Assembly (NCBI RefSeq): GCF_006065315.1
Contig: NZ_CP040749.1
Span: forward strand, 1,364,001 to 1,428,000
Origin: Aureibaculum algae
Lineage (GTDB): Bacteria > Bacteroidota > Bacteroidia > Flavobacteriales > Flavobacteriaceae
DNA length: 64,000 nt
Direction of reading: 5' to 3'
In this document: positions 17,660-26,696 of the stretch, piece by piece
Layout: each line of letters begins with the position of its first letter
How positions within the stretch are numbered: position 1 is the stretch's first letter
The notes under the pieces: model-generated
Told to the model about the DNA's origin: nothing
The model's database searches: none
Seen by the model: only the letters and a program-made list of their open reading frames with translations
Made by a program: the position numbers and the translations under genes

Positions 17660-19414
17660 TGCCTGTTGCACAAGATATATATAATTAGGGATAAAATGAA
17701 CTAAAAAACGCATGAATTTATTGGTCATTAGACTGATATTCTGTATCTTGAGGTATGCAAGGCAAAAAAGAGTATCAAGAGAAATTATTCACTCAATTCC
17801 GAATGAGTGATCGGATTCCAAAGGAGAATTTTTATCGACGATTAAATGGGGAATTAGACCTACATTTTCTATATGTACTGACACGTCCTTATTATGGAGA
17901 CAGTGGTCAAAAGAGCATAGATCCTACCGTGTTTTTCAAGTTGTGTTTGGTGGGATATTTAGAGAATATTATCAGTGATCGACAGTTGATTGCCCATTGT
18001 AGTTTACGTTTGGACATATTGTATTTTTTAGGCTATGATATTGATGAAGAGTTGCCCTGGCATAGCACAATAAGTCGTACGCGTCAATTATATCCAGAAA
18101 AAGTTTTTGAAGAAGTCTTTACGCGTGTTTTAATTATGTGTGTTGACAAAGGCATGGTAAGTGGCCATACTCAAGCGATAGATTCTGCTCCAATAAAGGC
18201 AAATGCCTCGATGGATACCTTGGAGTTAAAAGTGCCTGAAGAAGAATTAGAAGACCACTTAAAAAAGCTACGCCATATCAGTAGCATGGATAAACAAAAG
18301 CCTATTCGAAAAGCCAAAGAGAATAAAGCTTCAGATGCTCAAAAAAAAATTAGTGCCACCAAGCAAGAATTGTCTGCTATTAAAAGTCGGAATAAAAAAT
18401 GGTCAAAAGATCAAGATCAACGCACGGGTGCAAACAATAAAAACTCAAAATACACCTCAAACAAAACGCATTATAGTCCCACCGATCCGGATGCTAAAAT
18501 TAGTGTAAAGCCAGGCAAGGCACGCAAGCTGAACTATATGAGTCAGCTAAGTGTTGACACTGGACATCATGTAATCACTGACATTAAAGCGTATAAGGCA
18601 GATAAGAAAGACAGCCAATACTTACAAGACATTGTACCTCGATTAAAAAAACGATTGAACAAACAAGGGATCTTATGGCAAAATCTAGTGGCCGATACAG
18701 GCTATAGTGATGGAGAGAATTATGCTTTTTTGGAAAAAATAGGTTTACGAAGTTTTATACCACCTCACGGGACGTATAAAGGCGGTCCTGAGGATTTTGA
18801 ATATGTCAAACAAGAGGATCATTATCTCTGTCCAGAGGGTCATATCGTTCCCTTTAAAAAAGTGTTTAATGATTATAGAACAGGTAGTAAGAAAAAGGAA
18901 TATAGAATCTCCTCAAAAATTTGTAGAGACTGTCCGATAAGAAAACAATGTTTAGGTAAGACAGCACAAGAAAAGAAATTTTCGGTAACTTATTACAGAG
19001 AAGAATACGAACGAAATAACCATCGCGTAAGCAGCAACCAAGGTCGTTATATGAAATCAAAACGACAGAGTACTGTTGAACCTGTCTTTGGAACGCTAAC
19101 TCAATTCATGGGCTTACGTAAAATAAATACCATTGGCATTGAGCAAGCCAACAAGGTGATGCATCTCTCCGCCATTGCCTACAACCTGAAAAAGTACCTA
19201 AAATTCACAAGTAAAGTTGTCAGAAGTGATGCCAAATCACTTGCGCTGTACTTAACTCACTGTTTTTGGCATATATTGAGCAGATCAAGCCATTTTAAGC
19301 CTTTTAAAAAAGATGAAATAGGGGACAGAAAAAATTATAGCCACGCTTAAAACTACTAAAAATAAATCCCCAATTAATCCAGATGGTCTATTTTGGTGCT
19401 TGTGCAACGATTAC
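17660..19414 (+). mobile_element. IS1182-type insertion sequence, copy 1 (1755 bp)
   Basis: The ends carry imperfect inverted repeats sharing GTTGCACAAG (left TGCCTGTTGCACAAG, right CTTGTGCAACGATTAC). The element is flanked by a perfect 5-bp direct repeat CGGTG at 17655-17659 and 19415-19419, a target duplication. A second copy of the same length lies at 24942-26696. It interrupts R8 exactly at the G/TTAGC end box. Confidence 0.8.
17755..19350 (+). CDS. IS1182-family transposase (copy 1)
   Basis: 531 residues. An N-terminal DUF772-like domain contains DPTVFFKLCLVGYLENIISD and ELPWHSTISRTRQLYPE. A DDE domain follows, with acidic residues in AIDSAPIKANA, ADTGYSDGENY and STVEPVFGTL. A cysteine cluster (YLCPEG, CRDCPIRKQC) is typical of this family. 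It is intact, with the same protein sequence as copy 2, so recent transposition is likely. Confidence 0.85.
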   Translation: MQGKKEYQEKLFTQFRMSDRIPKENFYRRLNGELDLHFLYVLTRPYYGDSGQKSIDPTVFFKLCLVGYLENIISDRQLIAHCSLRLDILYFLGYDIDEELPWHSTISRTRQLYPEKVFEEVFTRVLIMCVDKGMVSGHTQAIDSAPIKANASMDTLELKVPEEELEDHLKKLRHISSMDKQKPIRKAKENKASDAQKKISATKQELSAIKSRNKKWSKDQDQRTGANNKNSKYTSNKTHYSPTDPDAKISVKPGKARKLNYMSQLSVDTGHHVITDIKAYKADKKDSQYLQDIVPRLKKRLNKQGILWQNLVADTGYSDGENYAFLEKIGLRSFIPPHGTYKGGPEDFEYVKQEDHYLCPEGHIVPFKKVFNDYRTGSKKKEYRISSKICRDCPIRKQCLGKTAQEKKFSVTYYREEYERNNHRVSSNQGRYMKSKRQSTVEPVFGTLTQFMGLRKINTIGIEQANKVMHLSAIAYNLKKYLKFTSKVVRSDAKSLALYLTHCFWHILSRSSHFKPFKKDEIGDRKNYSHA

Positions 19415-19432
19415 CGGTGTTAGCAAAAGTTT

Positions 19433-19945
19433 TTATTCCTTATTCAAAAATTCAGTTACTAAATTATTCTTTTCAGATTCCATTTCGCAAGTCCAACTGT
19501 CTATAAACCATCTTCCATTTTCATAATGAAGTTGGATGCTATTTAGTCCTCTAATACTGGATTCAGTATTTGGGTCAGTTCGTATTTCAAATGCACTCCA
19601 AACTTGTGCGATATTTCCATATTTACTTACTATTCGTTTAAGCTCCTTTTCGTAAAAATCCGCTTTGGGTGATAATCCGATTGGTATATATTCCGCTTCA
19701 AGAGTATGTGATTCTGCTTTTCCATTTTCGTCCAGTCTTGTTATAACAGCATTGTCCGAATGAATATATTTATCTCTCTCAAATTCCCAAGGCTCAATAC
19801 TCGAACCAGAAACAACATCGTAATATGCATTTATTATTGCATCTACTGATTCTACGTCTGTCGTATACTTCTCTTTGGTAGTTTGTCCGAAAATTGAATT
19901 GAAAGCAAAAATTACGCTGATTGATGTAAGAATTATTTTGTTCAT
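19433..19945 (-). CDS. Secreted NTF2-like (SnoaL-type) protein
   Basis: 170 residues from the ATG at 19945 (MNKIILTSIS); an upstream TTG at 19960 is less likely. The signal peptide ends IFGQ. The rest fits an NTF2-like cone: an initial helix with VDAIINAYYDVVSG, a middle region, then the paired strands IAQVWSAFEIRTD, GLNSIQLHYENGRWFIDSWTC. Such domains bind small molecules or act as putative isomerase-like factors; nothing identifies a substrate. It is a single-gene cassette between R8 and R9. Confidence 0.65.
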   Translation of the reverse strand: MNKIILTSISVIFAFNSIFGQTTKEKYTTDVESVDAIINAYYDVVSGSSIEPWEFERDKYIHSDNAVITRLDENGKAESHTLEAEYIPIGLSPKADFYEKELKRIVSKYGNIAQVWSAFEIRTDPNTESSIRGLNSIQLHYENGRWFIDSWTCEMESEKNNLVTEFLNKE

Positions 19946-19965
19946 ATAGATTGGTTTCAAATTTT

Positions 19966-20161
19966 TGCTAACGGTTGGGCTAAGCGTAGTGCGGAGGCAA
20001 GGAAACTTTTCGTTTCCGTCTGCGCACGAAGCTAAAGCTTTTGGTTTTGCTTTTTCTTTTTTTGTCCAAAGCTAAATCCCAAAGATTTAGCGACATCATA
20101 AATATACACAGACCTTTCGATTCAGCCCTAAAGTCCGCATTACGTTTAGGCTGTGTTAGGT
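19966..20161 (-). repeat. attC-like cassette repeat R9 (subfamily B), best-preserved ends
   Basis: Left box TGCTAAC (19966-19972) and right box GTTAGGT (20155-20161), the latter an exact GTTRRRY. The adjoining arms GGGCTAAGCGTAGTGCGG and CCGCATTACGTTTAGGC pair almost fully, with a few G-T pairs and one mismatch. The centre (AAGCTAAAGCTTTTGG, AAAGATTTAGCG) resembles R12 rather than subfamily A. Confidence 0.8.
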
Positions 20162-20165
20162 GCAG

Positions 20166-20891
20166 TTATTTTTTCCAGTCATCAAGTCCATAATATACAT
20201 CTCCTCTTGTATGGTCAACTACGTGTCCTTGAGTAAATCGGAAATTGTTTCTCGGTTGAATTATGTCGTTAAATAAAGCCATTTGAATAGTACAAACATC
20301 TGCATCGCTATACCTAACTTGAAGTCCGTCCATTACTTGCTGTCCGAACGCATAAGGAACCATTTTATGATTTGGATATCTTTTTCTAATATTACTTTCA
20401 AGTAATATAAAGTCTTTTTCAAACTCCTTAAATGGTGAAGCTGTAACAACATTTGCTGCGTGATACCCTTTATAATCTCCTATTTCATCCAATATTCGCG
20501 TTGAGTCCAAACCATAAATTGTAAAAAAGTTCCCTACAAAGCTTACTGCAAAATGCAACTCTTTTAAATGGGTGCAAGTTCCAATTACATTTTGTTCGAT
20601 GATAATCGAAGAACTAAAACTCGGTGCTTGCCCATATGTAGTTCCAATTATATTTTTTTTCATCAATTTTTTCAGCTCATCGGTGTAATTCGTCCAACGT
20701 TTTTGAAAGTTTTTTTCGTCATGAATATTCTCCACTATTATCTCTTCAAGTTTTTTCAGTCCAGCATACTCGAAAAATATTCCCACGCCTTCTCCTTGAG
20801 GAACTCCGATGGGATAAAATGATTTTATTCCTTCGTAAATCTCCCATAAGTTGTATAAATGAGAATTAAAACCAAATTTTTCTGGGAACAT
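20166..20891 (-). CDS. Protein of unknown function (241 residues)
   Basis: No family is recognised. There is no signal or membrane segment. The first half is helical, with the segment FFEYAGLKKLEEIIVENI, and the second half contains ELHFAVSFVGNFFTIYGLDSTRI and a C-terminal YYGLDDW. It is a cassette between R9 and R10 with its stop 5 bp from the R9 end box. An immunity or antiphage role would be a guess based only on the context. Confidence 0.5.
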   Translation of the reverse strand: MFPEKFGFNSHLYNLWEIYEGIKSFYPIGVPQGEGVGIFFEYAGLKKLEEIIVENIHDEKNFQKRWTNYTDELKKLMKKNIIGTTYGQAPSFSSSIIIEQNVIGTCTHLKELHFAVSFVGNFFTIYGLDSTRILDEIGDYKGYHAANVVTASPFKEFEKDFILLESNIRKRYPNHKMVPYAFGQQVMDGLQVRYSDADVCTIQMALFNDIIQPRNNFRFTQGHVVDHTRGDVYYGLDDWKK

Positions 20892-20920
20892 TGATTGTTT
20901 TTTATAATTGCACCTAACGG

Positions 20921-22571
20921 CAGTTCGTCTAATAACCTACCGCTGTTTTTATAGTTTCTACTAAATTACGTTTTTTAGCTTTATTGTTATATTGGTATTT
21001 GTTTTTTTGTGTTTCGCCTTAAGAGAAGTGCTATTGTACTCAATAATTGGTATATAATCTTGATTAAGTCTTGGTAGGGCTTTAAAAAGAGTAGTTTCTT
21101 TAGGTTAAGGATGTTCCAGATTCTTTTCAAGTTATAAACTATAAACATTAGGCCTACATCTGCACTTGCTCTTTGTTTTGTTTTTTTAGTGGTAATATAG
21201 TTAAAACCCCATTGGCGTTTTATGGTTCCATAAGGATGCTCTACAATAGCTTGTCTTTTTTTGTATGCCTTTGGGTTTTTTAAAACTTGTCGGGCATTTT
21301 CTTCGATGTATTTTTGGAACTCACTTCGCTGTAACACCTTTCCATTTACTTTAGAGGTGGTACATAGATCTCTCGCCGGACATGTTTTACATTTGTTTGT
21401 TTTGTACTGTTTAAATCGATAGTTTCTTCCTTTATAAGTGCTTCCGTTGCTTTTAAGGATATTTCCCTGTGGGCACAGATAAGTGTCACTTTCTTTATTA
21501 TATTCAAAATATTCTGAGTTGTAGCTTGGGTCAGGAGCTTGTGAAGCTCTCCCTATTCCAGGTATTGCTACAAGTGTTTTTATACCTAATTGATTAGCTG
21601 TCCTAAATTCACTTCCTGTATGATAACCTTTATCATAAAGTGCAGTAAAAGAATTAGAGCCTAAAATGGTTTTTGCCCTGCGTAGCATCTGTCCCATTGC
21701 TTTTGAGTCATTCTTATTGGTGACCAAATAATCAAAAGGGATTTTATTATCTGCATCTACAGTGGTCTGCACACAGTAGGCAACTTCAGTGATGTTGTTA
21801 CGTACTATCAAATGCTTACTGTCGGGATCTGAGGTTGATATCTGTGGTTCTCCAGATTCTTTTAGTTTTTTTTCAAGTTGCTTATAGTGTTTTCTGCGTC
21901 CTTGATGTTTGTCTATATTATTTTTGATTTCTTCCTTTTCACTGTTGCTGTCACTTTGTTCTAGTGCATTGTCGTACTGTAGCAACTTATTGTCAATATA
22001 ATCTAAATGACGTTGTATTTTCTTTTGGTTAAAATTATTCTTTTTACTGTTCTGTGCTCTAAATTTAGTACTGTCGCCTGCAATCAATGTAGCTCCAATG
22101 AGCCCAAAATTGCGTGCTATTTGAACCGTAGCAAAAAACACTTTTTTTATTGCTTTAGCATTATCCTTTCTAAAATTACTGATAGTGTTATGGTCGGGAG
22201 CTAAAGATTCAAGAAGCCACATTAGTTCAATATTACGTTTGCATTCTTTTTCCAATAGTCGTGAAGATCGCACGCGGTTCATATAGCCATAGATATATAG
22301 TTTCAGTAAAACAGAAGGATGGTAGGCTGGAGGTCCGTTCTCTGTAAAATCTGAACGAAAACCAAGTTCCGCTAAGTCAAGTGAATCTACAAATTGATCT
22401 ATCGACCTAATGCTGTTCTCCTCATCAATAGAATCTTCAAGAGAAATGGGAAAAAGGCAGGTCTGTTTTCGGTCTTTTCCAATAATAAATTTCATAGTTA
22501 GAAGATACGAAAAAACTGAAAGGTAATAAAGAATTTACGCTAGAAAAAAGAATAAGTTATTAGACAGTCTG
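20921..22571 (-). mobile_element. IS1182-type insertion sequence, second type (1651 bp)
   Basis: Terminal inverted repeats share GTCTAATAAC (left CAGTTCGTCTAATAACCT, right end complement CAGACTGTCTAATAACTT). The flanks show a 4-bp direct repeat ACGG at 20917-20920 and 22572-22575. It lies in the left end of R10, immediately inside the AAC box. Confidence 0.75.
20987..22495 (-). CDS. IS1182-family transposase (second type)
   Basis: 502 residues, intact, unrelated at close range to the 531-residue copies. An N-terminal DUF772-like domain contains PSVLLKLYIYGYMNRVRSSR and SLAPDHNTISNFRKDN. The DDE acidic residues lie in IAGDSTKFRAQNS, ALYDKGYHTGSEF and AIVEHPYGTIKRQWG. The Cys cluster has YLCPQGN and CKTCPARDLC. 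It encodes the transposase of the element at 20921-22571. Confidence 0.85.
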   Translation of the reverse strand: MKFIIGKDRKQTCLFPISLEDSIDEENSIRSIDQFVDSLDLAELGFRSDFTENGPPAYHPSVLLKLYIYGYMNRVRSSRLLEKECKRNIELMWLLESLAPDHNTISNFRKDNAKAIKKVFFATVQIARNFGLIGATLIAGDSTKFRAQNSKKNNFNQKKIQRHLDYIDNKLLQYDNALEQSDSNSEKEEIKNNIDKHQGRRKHYKQLEKKLKESGEPQISTSDPDSKHLIVRNNITEVAYCVQTTVDADNKIPFDYLVTNKNDSKAMGQMLRRAKTILGSNSFTALYDKGYHTGSEFRTANQLGIKTLVAIPGIGRASQAPDPSYNSEYFEYNKESDTYLCPQGNILKSNGSTYKGRNYRFKQYKTNKCKTCPARDLCTTSKVNGKVLQRSEFQKYIEENARQVLKNPKAYKKRQAIVEHPYGTIKRQWGFNYITTKKTKQRASADVGLMFIVYNLKRIWNILNLKKLLFLKPYQDLIKIIYQLLSTIALLLRRNTKKQIPI

Positions 22572-22711
22572 ACGGTTACGTATAATATTAGTGGCGCGTT
22601 TAAGCACTAATTTAGTAAATAGAAACTTGCCAGCGGAAAATTCCGAAGGAATTTTCCAAGTAGGCTAAAACCAGCCATTAATTTTATGCTTTGTTGGGCA
22701 TAGTTTTTTAT

Positions 22712-23485
22712 TTATCCATAATCTAAATTAGAATCTAAATCTAATTTGTCCATTTCAGAATATACAGGTTGAGCAAATGTTCTCAATAAATTCAGAAATT
22801 GAGAATAACTTACAACTTTTAATAATTCTTTAGGTAATAAGTCAAGATTGTATTCCCATTCTTCTGTGATTAATTTTTCTTCTAATGGTAGTTTATTTTC
22901 AATATCTGTAAGCTGACCAGCAAACTCTTTCATAATGTGATGAGGAAAATGATCAGAAATTAAGTTTAACAAATCATATTTTTCAATGAGTGTATTAAAA
23001 TCCTGCTTTTTGATTTTATTGTAATCGTCATAAAGTTGAATTGAAGTGTGGTCATAGTTGTTTTTTAGAATGTCAAAATGTAGTTTTTTAGAGAAAAAAT
23101 TTAGATACCAACTCTTAAAGAATTTTTTCTGAAATTCACTCCAAGTTATCAATTCAACATTCGTGTTTTTAATAGACTCAATCGCACCTTTTTGAAAGTC
23201 ACTTGTCGTTATTATATATCCAATATTTGCTCCAATGTCACTTACTACTGTTCTTAATCCGTGCACATAAAGCTGTGGAATATTTGATTTCCACATTTTA
23301 CATTCTATTAGAATTTTGTATGGTCTATCATCTATTGATTCCTCCGCGTAAACATCAATTTCAATTTGACTCCTAATTGATTGAACCTTTTTTTCTACTG
23401 AAACAACAAAACCACATTGAGTTAAAATTTTTCCAACTTTTGTTTGAAGTTCTTTCCAATTTTGAGGGATGTTGTCAATTGTCAT
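22712..23485 (-). CDS. Mrr-like PD-(D/E)XK restriction endonuclease
   Basis: 257 residues. The N-terminal nuclease fold contains the catalytic D-x(n)-ECK series: EIDVY with Asp44, then ILIECKMWK with Glu61 and Lys63. QLYVHGLRTVVSDIGANIGYIITTS is the usual following strand-helix of Mrr/RecB-like nucleases. The C-terminal half is helical and unrecognised. A stand-alone Mrr-type enzyme with no methylase nearby suggests a modification-dependent defence nuclease. Its upstream DNA is interrupted by the IS3 element, which may have removed its own promoter. Confidence 0.7.
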   Translation of the reverse strand: MTIDNIPQNWKELQTKVGKILTQCGFVVSVEKKVQSIRSQIEIDVYAEESIDDRPYKILIECKMWKSNIPQLYVHGLRTVVSDIGANIGYIITTSDFQKGAIESIKNTNVELITWSEFQKKFFKSWYLNFFSKKLHFDILKNNYDHTSIQLYDDYNKIKKQDFNTLIEKYDLLNLISDHFPHHIMKEFAGQLTDIENKLPLEEKLITEEWEYNLDLLPKELLKVVSYSQFLNLLRTFAQPVYSEMDKLDLDSNLDYG

Positions 23486-23543
23486 TAATATTGCTTGGTT
23501 TAAATGTCTAGTCCTGAAATATGGCTACAGGTTAATAATTAAT

Positions 23544-24413
23544 TTAAGCTGATAATTTATATACCATATTTGGTGTTTTATAGTCTAAAGATAAGTGTAA
23601 TCTTATTTCGTTGTATAAATTAATTGCATTTTTTGCAGCTCTCTTTGCGTGTTCCACGTTATCAAAGGTTTGGTCTAAGTAAAATTCGTCTTTTAAAATT
23701 CCGTTTACACGTTCTGCCATTGCGTTTTCGTAACAATGATTTTCTTCAGTCATACTAATATCTATCTTTTTTCTTTTGAGTATTTGTGTGTATACATTGC
23801 TACAATATTGTATTCCTCTGTCGGAATGATGAATAAGCTGTTTAATGTTTTTAGCTTGATAGATGGCTTTATTAAGAGCTCTTACACAACCTTTTAATTC
23901 CAAGCTATCACTTATGTCATACCCAACAATTTTCCTGGAATGCATATCTGTTATCAAAGCCAAGTAACAAAAGCCTTTTACAGTTCTAATATATGTAATA
24001 TCAGAGACCCAGACTTGATTTGGTTTAGTAACTTCCATATCTTTTATAATGTTATTGTACTTGTAAAACCGATGATAAGAGTTGGTTGTTCTGGCACTAG
24101 TTTTCTTTCTAAGTGTTAGCATTTGGTGTTTTCTAAGGACATTAAATAGTGTATCTCTACCTACTTTAAGGTTGGCTTTTGTAAACTCGTTATCTAATGA
24201 TTTAGTGAGTTTTCGAACACCTTCTCTAGGAAGGGATTTACGTCTTTTTCTAACAATTTCAATAATCTGTTGTTCTATTTTTAAACGCATATCAGCTCTA
24301 GATTTGTATTTATAATACGCATCACGTTTAAGTCCAAAACAACTTGCTATAGTAGATAAAGAAGCAAATCCCTTAGCTCTATTTCTAGTTTTAATAAATG
24401 CTAGATATTGAGT
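23544..24413 (-). CDS. IS3 OrfB, DDE integrase domain, made by frameshift from OrfA
   Basis: An rve-type catalytic domain: PNQVWVSDITYIRT (first Asp), ALITDMHSRKIVGYD, HHSDRGIQYCS (second Asp) and NAMAERVNGILKDE (Glu). A stand-alone ATG is at 24290, but the frame continues upstream through TRNRAKGFASLSTIA to the A9 run, where a -1 shift from OrfA joins it. The fused OrfAB would be the active transposase. Confidence 0.85.
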   Translation of the reverse strand, partial: TQYLAFIKTRNRAKGFASLSTIASCFGLKRDAYYKYKSRADMRLKIEQQIIEIVRKRRKSLPREGVRKLTKSLDNEFTKANLKVGRDTLFNVLRKHQMLTLRKKTSARTTNSYHRFYKYNNIIKDMEVTKPNQVWVSDITYIRTVKGFCYLALITDMHSRKIVGYDISDSLELKGCVRALNKAIYQAKNIKQLIHHSDRGIQYCSNVYTQILKRKKIDISMTEENHCYENAMAERVNGILKDEFYLDQTFDNVEHAKRAAKNAINLYNEIRLHLSLDYKTPNMVYKLSA

Positions 24414-24766
24414 TTTTTTTTAAGTTGCTGAACATTTTTATAGCCTAGTTTTTCAGCTGCTACTTCAAGGTAAGATTCTTCTACCATAGCATCCAGATCC
24501 TTTTTAAGTAGAAGCTTTTTAAGCTTTTCATTCTCTTTTTGTAGTGCTTTAATTCTAGATATTTCGTCTTTTGTTTCCACTTTTACTCTGGTGTTCATTA
24601 AGTCTTTACGATTATACTTTTTAATCCACTCATTGACCGTTGTAGGTGCAATAGAATAGAGTTTACAAAGTTCGCTCTTTGTGTGCTTACCTTTACTAAG
24701 TTCATCCAGAATTTTTAGTTTAAAAGGTTCTGAATACCGTCTAATTACTTTGTCATTTTTATACAT
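24401..24766 (-). CDS. IS3 OrfA, helix-turn-helix and leucine zipper
   Basis: 121 residues with an N-terminal helix-turn-helix (KSELCKLYSIAPTTVNEWIK) and a coiled coil (RIKALQKENEKLKKLLLKKD) that normally dimerises. Near its end the message has nine A in a row (plus-strand T run at 24413-24421), the slippery sequence typical for -1 frameshifting into orfB in this family. Without the shift it ends in KKKLNI. Confidence 0.85.
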   Translation of the reverse strand: MYKNDKVIRRYSEPFKLKILDELSKGKHTKSELCKLYSIAPTTVNEWIKKYNRKDLMNTRVKVETKDEISRIKALQKENEKLKKLLLKKDLDAMVEESYLEVAAEKLGYKNVQQLKKKLNI

Positions 24767-24941
24767 AATGTTTAAAATTATGTAGCCTATATTCAGGACG
24801 GGTCACAATTGTAGGTAACGGTTCGTGTATGGTTTGTTGCGATTGTCTCGCAACTAATCTAATAAGAATAAACCGAACGTAGAGAAAATCCGAAGGATTT
24901 TCCGAGTACACACAGACCCAAGCGATAAATTATACACTTTG

Positions 24942-26696
24942 TGCCTGTTGCACAAGATATATATAATTAGGGATAAAATGAACTAAAAAACGCATGAATT
25001 TATTGGTCATTAGACTGATATTCTGTATCTTGAGGTATGCAAGGCAAAAAAGAGTATCAAGAGAAATTATTCACTCAATTCCGAATGAGTGATCGGATTC
25101 CAAAGGAGAATTTTTATCGACGATTAAATGGGGAATTAGACCTACATTTTCTATATGTACTGACACGTCCTTATTATGGAGACAGTGGTCAAAAGAGCAT
25201 AGATCCTACCGTGTTTTTCAAGTTGTGTTTGGTGGGATATTTAGAGAATATTATCAGTGATCGACAGTTGATTGCCCATTGTAGTTTACGTTTGGACATA
25301 TTGTATTTTTTAGGCTATGATATTGATGAAGAGTTGCCCTGGCATAGCACAATAAGTCGTACGCGTCAATTATATCCAGAAAAAGTTTTTGAAGAAGTCT
25401 TTACGCGTGTTTTAATTATGTGTGTTGACAAAGGCATGGTAAGTGGCCATACTCAAGCGATAGATTCTGCTCCAATAAAGGCAAATGCCTCGATGGATAC
25501 CTTGGAGTTAAAAGTGCCTGAAGAAGAATTAGAAGACCACTTAAAAAAGCTACGCCATATCAGTAGCATGGATAAACAAAAGCCTATTCGAAAAGCCAAA
25601 GAGAATAAAGCTTCAGATGCTCAAAAAAAAATTAGTGCCACCAAGCAAGAATTGTCTGCTATTAAAAGTCGGAATAAAAAATGGTCAAAAGATCAAGATC
25701 AACGCACGGGTGCAAACAATAAAAACTCAAAATACACCTCAAACAAAACGCATTATAGTCCCACCGATCCGGATGCTAAAATTAGTGTAAAGCCAGGCAA
25801 GGCACGCAAGCTGAACTATATGAGTCAGCTAAGTGTTGACACTGGACATCATGTAATCACTGACATTAAAGCGTATAAGGCAGATAAGAAAGACAGCCAA
25901 TACTTACAAGACATTGTACCTCGATTAAAAAAACGATTGAACAAACAAGGGATCTTATGGCAAAATCTAGTGGCCGATACAGGCTATAGTGATGGAGAGA
26001 ATTATGCTTTTTTGGAAAAAATAGGTTTACGAAGTTTTATACCACCTCACGGGACGTATAAAGGCGGTCCTGAGGATTTTGAATATGTCAAACAAGAGGA
26101 TCATTATCTCTGTCCAGAGGGTCATATCGTTCCCTTTAAAAAAGTGTTTAATGATTATAGAACAGGTAGTAAGAAAAAGGAATATAGAATCTCCTCAAAA
26201 ATTTGTAGAGACTGTCCGATAAGAAAACAATGTTTAGGTAAGACAGCACAAGAAAAGAAATTTTCGGTAACTTATTACAGAGAAGAATACGAACGAAATA
26301 ACCATCGCGTAAGCAGCAACCAAGGTCGTTATATGAAATCAAAACGACAGAGTACTGTTGAACCTGTCTTTGGAACGCTAACTCAATTCATGGGCTTACG
26401 TAAAATAAATACCATTGGCATTGAGCAAGCCAACAAGGTGATGCATCTCTCCGCCATTGCCTACAACCTGAAAAAGTACCTAAAATTCACAAGTAAAGTT
26501 GTCAGAAGTGATGCCAAATCACTTGCGCTGTACTTAACTCACTGTTTTTGGCATATATTGAGCAGATCAAGCCATTTTAAGCCTTTTAAAAAAGATGAAA
26601 TAGGGGACAGAAAAAATTATAGCCACGCTTAAAACTACTAAAAATAAATCCCCAATTAATCCAGATGGTCTATTTTGGTGCTTGTGCAACGATTAC
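24942..26696 (+). mobile_element. IS1182-type insertion sequence, copy 2 (1755 bp)
   Basis: It has the same length, ends and coding sequence as copy 1. The flanks are CTTTG (24937-24941) and CATTG (26697-26701), a 5-bp target duplication with one mismatch. Its insertion point in R11 corresponds exactly to that of copy 1 in R8, between the G and TT of the end box. Both copies point the same way. Confidence 0.8.
25037..26632 (+). CDS. IS1182-family transposase (copy 2)
   Basis: 531 residues, the same protein sequence as that at 17755-19350, with the same DDE motifs and Cys cluster. The nucleotide sequence also appears identical wherever I compared it, implying recent duplication or gene conversion. 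Confidence 0.85.
   Translation: MQGKKEYQEKLFTQFRMSDRIPKENFYRRLNGELDLHFLYVLTRPYYGDSGQKSIDPTVFFKLCLVGYLENIISDRQLIAHCSLRLDILYFLGYDIDEELPWHSTISRTRQLYPEKVFEEVFTRVLIMCVDKGMVSGHTQAIDSAPIKANASMDTLELKVPEEELEDHLKKLRHISSMDKQKPIRKAKENKASDAQKKISATKQELSAIKSRNKKWSKDQDQRTGANNKNSKYTSNKTHYSPTDPDAKISVKPGKARKLNYMSQLSVDTGHHVITDIKAYKADKKDSQYLQDIVPRLKKRLNKQGILWQNLVADTGYSDGENYAFLEKIGLRSFIPPHGTYKGGPEDFEYVKQEDHYLCPEGHIVPFKKVFNDYRTGSKKKEYRISSKICRDCPIRKQCLGKTAQEKKFSVTYYREEYERNNHRVSSNQGRYMKSKRQSTVEPVFGTLTQFMGLRKINTIGIEQANKVMHLSAIAYNLKKYLKFTSKVVRSDAKSLALYLTHCFWHILSRSSHFKPFKKDEIGDRKNYSHA

Larger units (their letters stand above)
17420..19426 (-). repeat. attC-like cassette repeat R8, split by IS1182-type copy 1
   Basis: Left box TCACAAC (17420-17426) then TAGTTTGTGTTTGG, the extra AGCATCATTTTG hairpin, and the core TTTAAGCACCTAATTTAGC near 17539-17557. 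The right arm CAATTAATTATACACGGTG runs to 17659. It resumes at 19420 with TTAGCA. Without the IS the junction reads CACGGTGTTAGCA, an ideal right end box. Confidence 0.75.
20912..22699 (-). repeat. attC-like cassette repeat R10, split by a second IS1182-type element
   Basis: Left box ACCTAAC (20912-20918, an exact RYYYAAC), interrupted after GG at 20920 and resuming at 22576 with TTACGTATAATATTAG. Core GTTTAAGCACTAATTTAGT near 22599-22617, inner hairpin GAAAATTCCGAAGGAATTTTC, right box GTTGGGC (22693-22699, an exact GTTRRRY). Excising the IS restores CACCTAACGGTTACGTATAA. Confidence 0.75.
23505..24805 (-). mobile_element. IS3-family insertion sequence (about 1.3 kb)
   Basis: The ends carry imperfect inverted repeats sharing GTCCTGAA...GGCTACA (left TGTCTAGTCCTGAAATATGG, right complement TGACCCGTCCTGAATATAGG). 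No target duplication is obvious, so the right boundary may be off by a few bases. It contains overlapping orfA and orfB. It sits between the Mrr-like gene and repeat R11, about 8 bp from the R11 left box. Confidence 0.75.

Noticed and set aside
24411..24421. T-run as a sequencing error breaking the IS3 transposase
   Set aside because: A run of nine T (A on the coding strand) at the orfA/orfB overlap is the normal -1 frameshift site of IS3 elements.
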